From Saprospiraceae bacterium (GTDB taxonomy: Bacteria > Bacteroidota > Bacteroidia > Chitinophagales > Saprospiraceae): a stretch of 64,000 nt of DNA. Of this stretch, positions 43,146-53,142 are shown in pieces. Each line of letters begins with the position of its first letter. Position 1 is the first letter of the stretch. The notes under the pieces are model-generated. The model was given only the letters and a program-made list of their open reading frames with translations, was not told the DNA's origin and ran no database searches. The stretch covers positions 248,001 through 312,000 of the forward strand of contig JADKAA010000024.1 in assembly GCA_016715465.1 (NCBI GenBank), written 5' to 3'. The translations under genes and the position numbers were made by a program.

Positions 43146-46100
43146 ATGCACACTACAATTATGAAAAAACGTTTTAATAATTTGCAACTATTAATGAGTA
43201 AGTCAAGATCGAAGGAATTCATGTTCAATAAATTACAATTTTATTTTAAGGCTGCTGTCATTTTTTGGGTAATGTCAGGTGCATTTCAGCAAATGAATGC
43301 AGCCAACTTACCCAATCCATTTGAATATGCTGCTGAACTGGCGATTATTGTTGCAGACACAATACCCCTTCAGGACCGAAAAGGAGACTTTATCACCGAA
43401 AGATCAAACAACCCCTTTGACCTCAATACCAGCCTCATTGAGCAAAAGGTAGAGTACGACATTGCTTCCGGAAAATATATTGTCTATGAAAAAATAGGCG
43501 ACGAATACTACCGCACCCCTACTTACCTGACCTTCGATGAATACCTTGAATGGAAATCAAAAGAACAGGAACGCGCCTATTTTGCCAACCTTGGCGGTAT
43601 TCAATCCAACAAGAAAAGCGGCTCAGGCAAGATGGACCCCATGTCCAGGATTGACATTTCCAAATCCCTGGTCGACCGCATGTTCGGAGGTACAGAAGTC
43701 AATGTAAAACCACAGGGTGGCATTGACCTTACACTGGGCTTCTTTTCATATTATCTGACCAGATCCAACTTTGGCCAGCGCAGTCCCTGGAACTACCTGG
43801 ATCCCGTGGACATCAAACCCAGACTTACCGTTGATGGCAATGTAGGGACCAAACTCAAATTAAATTTCAACTATGATGCACAATCAAGTTTTAATTTTGA
43901 CCAAAAGATAAAACTTCAGTACGACTCACAGGCATTTTCAGAAGATGACATCATCAAGAAAATAGAAGCCGGGAATGTGAGTTTGCCCTTAAAGGGCAAC
44001 CTCATCCAGGGAGCTCAAAGCCTCATGGGCATCAAGACCGACCTTCAGTTTGGGCATTTTCGAATGACCTTGCTGGCATCGCAGCAGCAATCCAAACAAA
44101 ACAATGTCAAAGTCCAAAATGGTGCATCCATTGTCGAATTTGATGACATTACCTCGGATCAATATGACGAAAACAGACACTTTTTTCTATCCCATTTCAA
44201 CAGGGAAACTTACGAAAGATCGTTGTCAAAATTGCCACAAGTCCTTACCCCATTCAGGATCGCGCAACTCGAAGTCTGGATCTCGGATGACAGGCCGGAC
44301 TATCAACCCGGGCAAAATTACATAGCGGCCATTTCTGACATCGCAGAGGGAAATCTGGATAAATACAATGACCCTAATGGTACACTTTATCCCCCCTACG
44401 CTATTTTACCCGACTATCTCAGAGACCAAAGATCCAATAAACCACTGGCCGATAACCGTGTAAATGGTTTGTTTCAGGAATTGGTCAAAAACGACACCAT
44501 TTCCAGTCAGGATAAAACATCTACCCTGCTTAAAAATCAGTTTGGCTTAAGACAGATCCGGGATTTTGAAATTTTCAGGGGTCGGATGCTCAATCCAAGT
44601 GAATATACTTACCATCCCCAGCTCGGATATATTTCGCTTAACATCAGGTTGAGACCCAACCAGGTGCTCGGTGTGGCTTATAAGTATTTTTATACAGAAC
44701 AATGTGACTCGGTATTTACGGTAGGCCAGCTAACAGGCACAAGTCAGGAAACCAGTGACATCAGAACTTCTTCGCCCAACCAGGAAGAAGAGGGTTCTCC
44801 AAGTAAAGTTTTGTTTGTAAAACTGCTGAAATCCAGTAACCAGCAGGTAAGGTTGCCATCATGGGACCTTATGATGAAAAACGTGTACAACCTCAAGACC
44901 AATCAGCTCAACAAAGACGGATTCCAGTTTGACGTTTTCTATGAAGATGACTTTAGTGACGGCTCGCTTAAAAAATATATACCGGAAAGACCCGATGTAC
45001 CACTGCTCAATGTATTTAAGTTGGATACACTCAATAAATTTGGTGATCCGCAGGCAGATGGAGTTTTTGATTACGTACCAGGTCTGACCGTCATCGAACG
45101 CAGTGGCAGTATTATTTTCCCTGTTTTGGAACCCTTTGGCAGTTCACTTGACTCTCTGCTCAAAGGTTTGCCGGATCCCGGCAAATACAAGTACCAGGAA
45201 TTGTATGATTCAACCGTTACGGTAGCCAGACTGACCCCACAGAAAAACAAATTTGTAATGGTGGGCAAGGTAAAATCCAATGCCACCGGCGAAATTCCTT
45301 TAGGCCCGTTTGTGCCTAAAAACGGCGTTAAGGTGACCGCAGGAACCATCACCCTGATTGAAGGCGTAGATTATGAAATTGATTATGCGTTGGGCAAGCT
45401 CAGGATATTAAATCCGGCCTACCTTGCGCAAGGCACACCGATAAATGTAAATTATGAAGACCAGTCCGCCTTTTCTTCGTTAAATAAAACCATGCTGGGC
45501 GCCCGGTTTGACTACGATTTCAGTAAGAAATTTACCATGGGTGCCACCTACCTCCGGTTAAGAGAGAGGCCGTTTACGCAAAAGGTAAACGTGGGCGATG
45601 ACCCGATCGACAACCGGATTTTTGGACTTGATTTCAACTACAGTGACAAGTCTGACTGGATCACCAAAGTATTGGACAAACTGCCTTTTTACAGTACCAA
45701 AGAAGAATCTGCCGTAAACCTTTCTGCCGAAACAGCTTATCTGAAGCCGGGGCACAACAAGGCCATAAACAGTCAAGCCGATTCCAAAGACGACGGAGGT
45801 CTGGTGAATATCGATGATTTTGAAGGTTCGGTGAGTGGCTTTACGCTTGGTGGCTTCAATACGAACTCATGGGCGCTCAGCAGCACCCCTCCTGAATTCA
45901 GGGAAGCTGATCTTACCAATGATTTGGTCTATGGCGCCAACAGGGCTAAAATTTCCTGGTACCAGATTGACCAGTCTGTAAATACCACAGAAGCGGACAG
46001 GAAGCACCCCTTTTCAAGGCTTGTATTGCAAACGGATCTTTTCAAACGACAGGTACAGACGGGCATCAATCAGTTATTTACTTTTGATGTAAGTTACTAT

Positions 46101-49100
46101 CCCGAAGAACGGGGTCCTTATAATTTTGATGTGCCGGAAGGGTATCCCAATTATACGGCAGGTACTTCTATCCTGGATGGGCAAATCAGACTAAATCAGC
46201 CCACGACCCGATGGGGTGGATTGATGCGTTATTTCCAAAATACCGACTTTGAAGCCAATAATTATCAGTTTATAGAATTTTGGGTGCTAAATCCATTCCT
46301 GGATAAGGACGGCAGGCCTGACCCAAGCAATGAAGAAGGCGAAATAGTTTTTCAACTCGGCAACGTGTCTGAAGATGTAATCCGGGATAACCTGCAATTC
46401 TTTGAAAATGCACTGCCTACCAAAGAAGAACCCAGCGTGCCGATCAAAAACACCAATTATGGCAAAGTGCCTTTGATACCACCTCTTATCAGCAATTTTG
46501 CCCTTGAAAATATTCGCCAGCAGGATTTGGGTTTTGACGGACTTACAGATGACGAAGAGCGGATAAAATTTCAATCATGGGTTGATAAATACGGTGTCAT
46601 TCAAGGCGCGGTAAATGCGGATCCTGCCGGTGATAATTTCACATTTTACAACGACGAAAAACTCACCGGACTTGACATGGTCAGCAGGATGAAGGATTTT
46701 TGCGGACCGGAAGGAAATACACCCGAAGAGAGCAATTTTGAGGACAATCGTTTTTACCGGGGCAGCAGGACTCCGGACAGTGAAGACCTCAACAATGACA
46801 GGTCACTCAACCAGGGTGAAGCCTATTACGAATATCGCATCAAGGTTAAAAATTTCAATGGAGAAGTTGATACGGCTTCCAGTATTTATTATAAGCAATA
46901 CAAACAGGTTGGTGACAATGAGAAGTGGTACCGTTTTGTGGTGCCGCTCAATAAATTTACTTCCAGTCAGAACATTACCGGTTTCAGGGCGATCCAGTTT
47001 ATGCGTATGTACTTTACCAACTTCGAAAAACAGAAGACCTTTCGTTTTGCCGAATTCCAGCTGGTGCGAAATCAGTGGCGTATTTCGCAAAATCAGGGCG
47101 ACTGTAAGGATGGAGATAAACCATTTGTTTCTGTCGATGAAGTGGGTGTTGAGGAAAACACCACCAGGTTGCCATTTAATTACCTGGTAAGTCCGGGTGT
47201 ACTTCAGGAGCGAATCAACAGTTCACTGGGATCAAACCTGCTACAGGATGAAAAATCACTTGCCATCAACTTTTGCAATCTTCAACGCGGTGCACCGGGC
47301 TGTGATGTAGCTGTCAACAAGTTGGGTAACCTCGACCTCAATCTTTACAAAAAACTTCAGTTATTTGTGCATGCAGAATCACTGCCTGATGAAGTTTACG
47401 AACATGGGGATATCTCCATTTTTATTAAGTTGGGTAAAGACCTCACCAATAACTACTATGAATATGTAATGCCCCTTAAAACGAGCGATTTTAACATACA
47501 GTCAAAAGAAAATATTTGGCCGGATACCAATGCCATAAACATTCCATTGAGTGGATTTCTGGATGTGAAAAAAGCCAGGCTCGTCGATGGCACCACCCTC
47601 GAACTCGATGACCCCGACAATGAAGGGGCCAAGTTTGTCATGAAAGGTTTGCCGAGTCTTGGATATATAAAAGTGATTGAAATTGGAGTGCGAAATACTT
47701 CCGATAAAACCAAGCCTCTTTGCGGGCAAATATGGGTAAATGAACTTCGGGCCAGTGGCCTTAATGAAAAAGGAGCATTTGCTGCCCAGGCCAAAGCCCA
47801 GATTAAACTGGCCGACCTGGGGGACATCAATGCAGCCGGCAGTTATAGCAGTGTTGGCTTCGGAAGTTTGGATCAGCGCTTGCTGGAAAGATCAAGGGAT
47901 GAAATATTTCAATACGACTTTTCCACTTCGTTGCAGGCTGGAAAGTTGTTGCCAAAGTTCCTGCCCATCAGTCTTCCATTTTTTGCTTCTTACTCCAGGT
48001 CTGTAAAGAAACCACAATACGATCCTTATCAACGCGATCTTACCGTTAGAGAATTACTCGAAGTGACACCCGATGAGGACAAGCAGGACGTGAGAGACCG
48101 GGCAAGAGAGGAAACAAAAATTACTTCCTACAACCTTACCAACGTGAAAAAGGAAGGAGGACAGGGAGGTAAGCCATGGAGCCTGGAAAACCTGAGTGCA
48201 ACCTATGCATTCACCAAAACAGAAAAAACAGATCCCATCATCAAAGAAGATGTCACTACAGAAAGAAGGGTGGGACTGGAATATGGATTTTCCAATAAAC
48301 CGAAGTACATCCAGCCCTTGAAATTCATCAAGCCTAAGGCATTGAAATTAATTTCTGATTTCAATTTCAACCCTATGCCAACCAGTCTTGGTTTTAACAC
48401 CAATATGGACCGGTACATCAATTACCGTACCTTCCGGTTACCGGAATCGCCGGTTTTCCGTTTTGATGACCGAAGGTTTAAGTGGGAGAGAAATTACACA
48501 CTGGACTGGGATTTTACCAAATCACTCAGACTCAACTTTAAAGCCAATGTGACGGCGGTGGTGGATGAATTGCGTCAGGTAGGAATCGCACCGGATCCTG
48601 CAGACCGGAAATGGGTGGATGCCCAGGGCCGGATTGCCTCGGCCGATACCATAGATCAATATCGCAATAACAGCCTGGGCAGGCTGGGCAGGAGGAAAAA
48701 CTACTCCCACAACCTGGGTCTTACCTATAAGATTCCGGTGAACCTGCTGCCAATGATGGACTGGATAAGTGCGTCTGCGGATTATAAATCCAGCTATACC
48801 TGGAACGCAGGTCTGCTGATCTATATTGATGATCGTTTCAACCTCCCGGGCAACGTAATCCAAAATACGCAAAACAGGTCGGTAAATGCTACCTTCTCCT
48901 TTGACAAGTTATACAGTAAGTGGGGATATCTCAAGAAAATTGAGAGTGGAGATCCCAGGGCGAAAACGGGCAAGTCCTCCAAAAAGAAAGAAGAAGAAGG
49001 AGGTTTAGCCAAAAAGGAGGAAGGCAAAGATGAACCAAAAGATGCGGCAGATAAAAACAAAAAGAAGGATAAAAAGAAAGACCGCTATCCAAGTACATTT

Positions 49101-50606
49101 GAGCGCATCCTGATACGGCCTTTACTTGCCCTTAGATCGGTGAAATTCAGTTACAAGGAAGACCTGGGTACCCTGATTCCAGGATTCATGCCGGAAGCAT
49201 CATTGCTTGGACTTTCGGATGGTTTTACTTCGCCGGGCTGGCAGTTTGCCTCCGGTCTGCAACCCGACCTGGATAAGGCCAATCCAGGAAACTTCCTCCA
49301 GAAAAACAATGCCTGGTTTAACAGAAGCGAAGCTTTCAATGACCAGATCACACAATCTGAAAGACAAAATTTCAATGCCAAGGTGGCCATTGAACCCTTT
49401 AAAGACTTTAAGATTGATGTGGATTTTAATAAAGATTACCGCAACAGCCATACAGAAGTTTTCAAATACAAAGATGATTCATTCATGCAGATTGCCCGGT
49501 TTAATTCGGGATCATTTGAAGCAACCTATGCCTCTTTTGGAACACTGTTTGATAAGTCGGAGGCCCTTGTGGCGCAATTTAAGGCAAACCGTGCGGTGGT
49601 TTCACACGCGCTTAAAAACTATAACCCGGCAGAACACCCGGATTACGAGGGATACGCTTACGGATATGGCCCAACCAACTTCAACGTGGTCGTGCCGTCA
49701 TTTCTCGCGGCTTATCGCGGCGTGGATGTAAATAAGGTGCCACTGGATCTAAAAGAAGATGTAAAATCCTATGACTATATACCCAGGCCAAACTGGATCC
49801 TCAGGTATGATGGTTTGAGTAAGCTTCCTTTTTTCAAAAATTTCCTCAGCAGTTTTAGCCTCAAGCACGGCTACAAATCCACGTTATCGGTAGCGAATTT
49901 TAATACCCAGGCCGAGTACGATGAGGCCCGTGAGTTTAAGACAAGTGAAAACAATTATTTCTCACAGATAGAAATTCCAGCCGTGACACTCAAGGAAGAA
50001 TTCAGCCCACTCATAGGCATCGATTTGAAGACCAAAAACAATATGGAAATCAAATTTGAGTACAAAAAGGGCAGGACACTTGACCTGAGGGCCAATTCCA
50101 GTGAACTCAGTGAAAGTCTCAATACCAGTGTCGTTTTTGGTTATGGCTATGTAATTGACAATTTTAAAGGTTTTGGTGGTGGCAGAAAGCAGCGTGGAAG
50201 CAGAGGCAAAAGAGGAGATGGGCTGAGTGGAGATAAAGGGGACAAGGACGACAAAGACCCTGGGGGCACTCTGGGCGCTGCAGGAGGTAAAGATGACAAA
50301 AGCAAAAAGAAGGACAATAAATCATCTGCGTCAGGCGAGAAAGGCAAAAAACTGACCATTAACTGCGACTTTTCTTTCAAAGATGATGTGACCCAGAATT
50401 ATAGCCTGGACATTACCGAAGAAAAGGAACCTGAAAAAACGAGAGGTACGCAGACCATCCAGATTAGTCCCAATGTGGAGTACCAGATGTATAAAAACCT
50501 GGCACTGCGACTTTATTTTGAGTACCAGCGCACGGCACCTAAGGTAGCCACCAACGTGACGACCAATATGTCGTCGGGAATTGTGGTGAGGTATATGTTC
50601 AATTAA
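43146..50606 (+). CDS. sprA: SprA, type IX secretion outer-membrane translocon / gliding motility protein
   Basis: Giant outer-membrane beta-barrel that forms the type IX secretion channel. About 2486 residues, family-typical size, uninterrupted. An N-terminal extension is followed by a hydrophobic export segment (FYFKAAVIFWVMSGAFQQMNA) and then repeated SprA-type blocks with VDRMFGGTEVNVKPQGGIDL, DYDFSKKFTMGATYLRLRERPF, VNIDDFEGSVSGFTLGG, the GQIWVNELRASGLNEKGAF motif and a C-terminal barrel end (NMSSGIVVRYMFN). Two lysine/aspartate-rich low-complexity stretches (about 48960-49085 and 50170-50350) look like inserted loops. The frame opens at a TTG overlapping the ruvA stop (TTGA); the ATG at 43146 with AAAGG upstream is chosen, and 43161 is possible. 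Confidence 0.93.
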   Translation: MHTTIMKKRFNNLQLLMSKSRSKEFMFNKLQFYFKAAVIFWVMSGAFQQMNAANLPNPFEYAAELAIIVADTIPLQDRKGDFITERSNNPFDLNTSLIEQKVEYDIASGKYIVYEKIGDEYYRTPTYLTFDEYLEWKSKEQERAYFANLGGIQSNKKSGSGKMDPMSRIDISKSLVDRMFGGTEVNVKPQGGIDLTLGFFSYYLTRSNFGQRSPWNYLDPVDIKPRLTVDGNVGTKLKLNFNYDAQSSFNFDQKIKLQYDSQAFSEDDIIKKIEAGNVSLPLKGNLIQGAQSLMGIKTDLQFGHFRMTLLASQQQSKQNNVKVQNGASIVEFDDITSDQYDENRHFFLSHFNRETYERSLSKLPQVLTPFRIAQLEVWISDDRPDYQPGQNYIAAISDIAEGNLDKYNDPNGTLYPPYAILPDYLRDQRSNKPLADNRVNGLFQELVKNDTISSQDKTSTLLKNQFGLRQIRDFEIFRGRMLNPSEYTYHPQLGYISLNIRLRPNQVLGVAYKYFYTEQCDSVFTVGQLTGTSQETSDIRTSSPNQEEEGSPSKVLFVKLLKSSNQQVRLPSWDLMMKNVYNLKTNQLNKDGFQFDVFYEDDFSDGSLKKYIPERPDVPLLNVFKLDTLNKFGDPQADGVFDYVPGLTVIERSGSIIFPVLEPFGSSLDSLLKGLPDPGKYKYQELYDSTVTVARLTPQKNKFVMVGKVKSNATGEIPLGPFVPKNGVKVTAGTITLIEGVDYEIDYALGKLRILNPAYLAQGTPINVNYEDQSAFSSLNKTMLGARFDYDFSKKFTMGATYLRLRERPFTQKVNVGDDPIDNRIFGLDFNYSDKSDWITKVLDKLPFYSTKEESAVNLSAETAYLKPGHNKAINSQADSKDDGGLVNIDDFEGSVSGFTLGGFNTNSWALSSTPPEFREADLTNDLVYGANRAKISWYQIDQSVNTTEADRKHPFSRLVLQTDLFKRQVQTGINQLFTFDVSYYPEERGPYNFDVPEGYPNYTAGTSILDGQIRLNQPTTRWGGLMRYFQNTDFEANNYQFIEFWVLNPFLDKDGRPDPSNEEGEIVFQLGNVSEDVIRDNLQFFENALPTKEEPSVPIKNTNYGKVPLIPPLISNFALENIRQQDLGFDGLTDDEERIKFQSWVDKYGVIQGAVNADPAGDNFTFYNDEKLTGLDMVSRMKDFCGPEGNTPEESNFEDNRFYRGSRTPDSEDLNNDRSLNQGEAYYEYRIKVKNFNGEVDTASSIYYKQYKQVGDNEKWYRFVVPLNKFTSSQNITGFRAIQFMRMYFTNFEKQKTFRFAEFQLVRNQWRISQNQGDCKDGDKPFVSVDEVGVEENTTRLPFNYLVSPGVLQERINSSLGSNLLQDEKSLAINFCNLQRGAPGCDVAVNKLGNLDLNLYKKLQLFVHAESLPDEVYEHGDISIFIKLGKDLTNNYYEYVMPLKTSDFNIQSKENIWPDTNAINIPLSGFLDVKKARLVDGTTLELDDPDNEGAKFVMKGLPSLGYIKVIEIGVRNTSDKTKPLCGQIWVNELRASGLNEKGAFAAQAKAQIKLADLGDINAAGSYSSVGFGSLDQRLLERSRDEIFQYDFSTSLQAGKLLPKFLPISLPFFASYSRSVKKPQYDPYQRDLTVRELLEVTPDEDKQDVRDRAREETKITSYNLTNVKKEGGQGGKPWSLENLSATYAFTKTEKTDPIIKEDVTTERRVGLEYGFSNKPKYIQPLKFIKPKALKLISDFNFNPMPTSLGFNTNMDRYINYRTFRLPESPVFRFDDRRFKWERNYTLDWDFTKSLRLNFKANVTAVVDELRQVGIAPDPADRKWVDAQGRIASADTIDQYRNNSLGRLGRRKNYSHNLGLTYKIPVNLLPMMDWISASADYKSSYTWNAGLLIYIDDRFNLPGNVIQNTQNRSVNATFSFDKLYSKWGYLKKIESGDPRAKTGKSSKKKEEEGGLAKKEEGKDEPKDAADKNKKKDKKKDRYPSTFERILIRPLLALRSVKFSYKEDLGTLIPGFMPEASLLGLSDGFTSPGWQFASGLQPDLDKANPGNFLQKNNAWFNRSEAFNDQITQSERQNFNAKVAIEPFKDFKIDVDFNKDYRNSHTEVFKYKDDSFMQIARFNSGSFEATYASFGTLFDKSEALVAQFKANRAVVSHALKNYNPAEHPDYEGYAYGYGPTNFNVVVPSFLAAYRGVDVNKVPLDLKEDVKSYDYIPRPNWILRYDGLSKLPFFKNFLSSFSLKHGYKSTLSVANFNTQAEYDEAREFKTSENNYFSQIEIPAVTLKEEFSPLIGIDLKTKNNMEIKFEYKKGRTLDLRANSSELSESLNTSVVFGYGYVIDNFKGFGGGRKQRGSRGKRGDGLSGDKGDKDDKDPGGTLGAAGGKDDKSKKKDNKSSASGEKGKKLTINCDFSFKDDVTQNYSLDITEEKEPEKTRGTQTIQISPNVEYQMYKNLALRLYFEYQRTAPKVATNVTTNMSSGIVVRYMFN

Positions 50607-50614
50607 AACCGGCA

Positions 50615-52036
50615 ATGAGCAGGCGGTCCATTATAGTCATTATTTTACTGATGAGTACTGCGCTTTTGGGCGTGAGTATCATTCAGTTTTTCTGGATCAA
50701 ATGGTCACTAAACCTCAATGAGAAAAACTTCAACGATAAGATCTACCTGTCCATCAACAATGTGAAAATGAGGTTGCTTGAAGAGGTAGAAGCAAAAGAT
50801 TTTTATAAAGAATACCTCAAGCATAAAAAAGAAGACATCCATCTTCAGAATATTTTGGGTAAAGAGGATGACTGGACCAAACATCAGCTTGAATTTGAAC
50901 TTAAAAACAACTTATTGCTGGTCAACCCGGATGTTTTCCTGGAAAACATTGACATCAAAAAGCTCGATGAGTATTTGCTTACAGAACTGACCAATCAGGG
51001 CGTAAACATCGACTATGAGTATGGTGTGTTTTCAAAACAAACGCAGAGTTTTTTTATCCTGAACGGCAACTATGTAGCTGAAATAGGAGATGGTTCACAA
51101 ATGTCAAAGGTGCAATCCAGTCCGGGCCTCAGAGAGACGGAGTACAAGATTCCCCTGTTTGATTTACACGACAGGGATGAGCCTGGTTATCTGTATTTAT
51201 TTTTCCCAAAAAAATCCGGATTTCTTTGGCGGAACGTGTGGCCTATCCTGGCGTTGTCGATATTTTTTACAGGGCTAATCCTCTTTTGTTTTAGTTATAC
51301 GATTTACATCATATTCAAACAAAAGAAAATATCGGAGATCAAGAACGACTTCATCAACAACATGACCCATGAGTTCAAAACGCCGATAGCCACGATTTCA
51401 CTGGCTACAGATTCGATACAGAGTCCGATGGTGATGGGCAATGAAACCAAGATTCGAAAGTTTCTGGGCATCATCAAAGAGGAAAACAGGCGCATGCTCA
51501 ACCAGGTAGAGAAGGTCTTGCAGATGGCCCAGATCGATCGAAATGAGATCACACTGAAGCCGGATAAGATCGATGTCAATGAAATTGCAGAACAGGCTGC
51601 CCACCACGCGGAACTAAAGATTACCGACAGGGGAGGCAGCATTATTACCCGGTTATCGGCAAAGAGGGCCGTAATTGAGGCAGATCAAAATCACGTATCC
51701 AACATCATTGCCAACCTACTCGATAATGCGGAAAAGTACACCCAGGAGGAGCCACATATTATCCTGGAAACGCAGGATGACAAGGACGGGGTGAGGGTGC
51801 TGGTAACCGATAATGGCATTGGCATAGGTAAGGATGCCCTGAAACACATTTTTGAGAAATTTTACCGGGTTCCTACCGGAAACCTGCATAATGTCAAGGG
51901 ATTTGGGTTGGGACTCAGTTATGTGAAGGCCATGGTGGATGCCCATGGAGGCAGGATTTCGGTGAAATCGGAAGTAGGCAAAGGCAGTACCTTCACGATC
52001 TTTTTGCCGTTTAAGCCGTCCAAAAAACCAAAATAG
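50615..52036 (+). CDS. membrane sensor histidine kinase
   Basis: 473 residues: a first transmembrane segment (IIVIILLMSTALLGVSIIQFFW), a periplasmic sensor of about 185 residues, a second membrane segment (VWPILALSIFFTGLILFCFSY), HisKA with the phosphate-accepting His near residue 252 in NNMTHEFKTPIATISLA, and HATPase_c with N box NIIANLLDNAEKYTQE, G1 DNGIGIGKDALKHIF and G2 KGFGLGLSYVKAMVDAHGG. It starts 8 bp after sprA and pairs with the response regulator 135 bp downstream; the arrangement resembles RprX-RprY of Bacteroides. The signal sensed is unknown. Confidence 0.93.
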   Translation: MSRRSIIVIILLMSTALLGVSIIQFFWIKWSLNLNEKNFNDKIYLSINNVKMRLLEEVEAKDFYKEYLKHKKEDIHLQNILGKEDDWTKHQLEFELKNNLLLVNPDVFLENIDIKKLDEYLLTELTNQGVNIDYEYGVFSKQTQSFFILNGNYVAEIGDGSQMSKVQSSPGLRETEYKIPLFDLHDRDEPGYLYLFFPKKSGFLWRNVWPILALSIFFTGLILFCFSYTIYIIFKQKKISEIKNDFINNMTHEFKTPIATISLATDSIQSPMVMGNETKIRKFLGIIKEENRRMLNQVEKVLQMAQIDRNEITLKPDKIDVNEIAEQAAHHAELKITDRGGSIITRLSAKRAVIEADQNHVSNIIANLLDNAEKYTQEEPHIILETQDDKDGVRVLVTDNGIGIGKDALKHIFEKFYRVPTGNLHNVKGFGLGLSYVKAMVDAHGGRISVKSEVGKGSTFTIFLPFKPSKKPK

Positions 52037-52069
52037 TATTTTAAATATATGAATATCAATTTAAAATAC
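52036..52069 (+). repeat. 11-bp inverted repeat at the kinase stop codon
   Basis: GTATTTTAAAT (52036-52046) and ATTTAAAATAC (52059-52069) are perfect arms 12 nt apart, beginning on the last base of the kinase stop codon. All-AT arms without a T-tract make a terminator uncertain; an operator is possible. Confidence 0.5.
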
Positions 52070-52077
52070 ATTACAAA

Positions 52078-52122
52078 TTAGTGATATATAGAACATCCGT
52101 AAAAAAGATGCATTATCACTAA
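52078..52122 (+). repeat. 9-bp inverted repeat upstream of the response regulator
   Basis: TTAGTGATA (52078-52086) and TATCACTAA (52114-52122) are perfect arms 27 nt apart, ending 49 nt before the response-regulator ATG. The spacing suits two half-sites of a dimeric regulator, possibly autoregulation. Confidence 0.45.
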
Positions 52123-52171
52123 CTAAAAACTGAATATTAACGTTTATAGATAAAACATTAACGAAACCACT

Positions 52172-52876
52172 ATGTCGAGCAAAATTTTACTGGTTGAAGA
52201 TGACAGAAATTTCGGGGACGTGCTCAGGTCTTACCTGGAAATGCACGATTTTGAAGTAAATCTGGCCACCGATGGTGAAGCGGGGCTTAGTGAATTTAAT
52301 AAAGGCAGCTATGACCTTTGTATATTTGACGTGATGATGCCCAAAAAGGACGGCTTCACCCTGGCCAAAGAGATCAGGGATAATGGGGGCAATGTGCCCA
52401 TTATCTTTTTGACTGCCAAAAGTCTGAAAGAAGATGTGCTCGAAGGATTTAAAATTGGGGCAGATGATTACATAACCAAGCCTTTCAATTCAGAAGAATT
52501 GCTTTTCAGAATACTGGCGATCTTAAAAAGATCTTCTAAAGTGGTCGAATCGAAGGAAGACCCCAAGGAATTTACCATTGGAAATTATGTGTTCAATTAT
52601 CCCCTGCGCACCCTGATATATAAAGACGGTGAATTTGAAGAAAAACTCTCGCCCAAAGAGGCTCACCTGCTGAAAATGTTTTGTCTGGCCAAAAACGACG
52701 TGCTGGAAAGGTCAGAAGCATTGAAAAAAATATGGGGTGAAGACAATTATTTCACCGCCAGAAGCATGGATGTATTTGTGACCAAGTTGCGCAAATACCT
52801 GAGCAGGGATGAGACCATAGAAATTGCCAATATCCATGGCAATGGATTCAGGCTGATCGAAAAAAATACGATCTGA
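52172..52876 (+). CDS. OmpR-family response regulator
   Basis: 234 residues: receiver domain with acidic pair Glu9-Asp10-Asp11 (ILLVEDDRNF), phospho-acceptor Asp53 (LCIFDVMMPKKDG), Thr in IIFLTAKS and Lys in DDYITKPFNSEELL, then a winged-helix DNA-binding domain (LSPKEAHLLKMFCLAKNDVL, RSMDVFVTKLRKYLS, IHGNGFRLIE). Partner of the preceding kinase. The kinase-first gene order with a 135-bp gap holding two inverted repeats leaves open whether it also has its own promoter. Confidence 0.94.
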   Translation: MSSKILLVEDDRNFGDVLRSYLEMHDFEVNLATDGEAGLSEFNKGSYDLCIFDVMMPKKDGFTLAKEIRDNGGNVPIIFLTAKSLKEDVLEGFKIGADDYITKPFNSEELLFRILAILKRSSKVVESKEDPKEFTIGNYVFNYPLRTLIYKDGEFEEKLSPKEAHLLKMFCLAKNDVLERSEALKKIWGEDNYFTARSMDVFVTKLRKYLSRDETIEIANIHGNGFRLIEKNTI

Positions 52877-53113
52877 TTCCGGACTTCCGAAAAAAAATTT
52901 AACAATTATTTACTTCAGTGGGTTAGTAGTTACAGCCTATACGGCGACTTTTTGCCTAAAAATATGAGATAATTCTCCTGAATAGTTTTTCTATTTGGGG
53001 TCTAAAAATTATCAAAGTTCCCCATATCAACCCCTTACACATTTTAAATATTTATATTAATAAAATGTTAATATATTTTACACTGACTTAACATACCAAT
53101 CGGGTTTAAGCTA

Positions 53114-53121
53114 TAAATTTG
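53114..53121 (+). promoter_or_regulatory. -7 promoter box of the TonB-dependent receptor gene
   Basis: TAAATTTG is an exact TAnnTTTG match 21 nt before the ATG at 53143, at the end of a very AT-rich 266-bp gap. Confidence 0.65.
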
Positions 53122-53142
53122 TGCAACTAAATATTTCAAATC

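Noticed and set aside
49207..49731. 174-codon plus-strand frame inside sprA
   Set aside because: Out-of-frame shadow within the uninterrupted sprA reading frame.
52877..53142. AT-rich gap with DnaA-like TTTTACACT as an alternative origin
   Set aside because: Only one one-mismatch site and no exact box; it serves better as a background estimate for the dnaB region.
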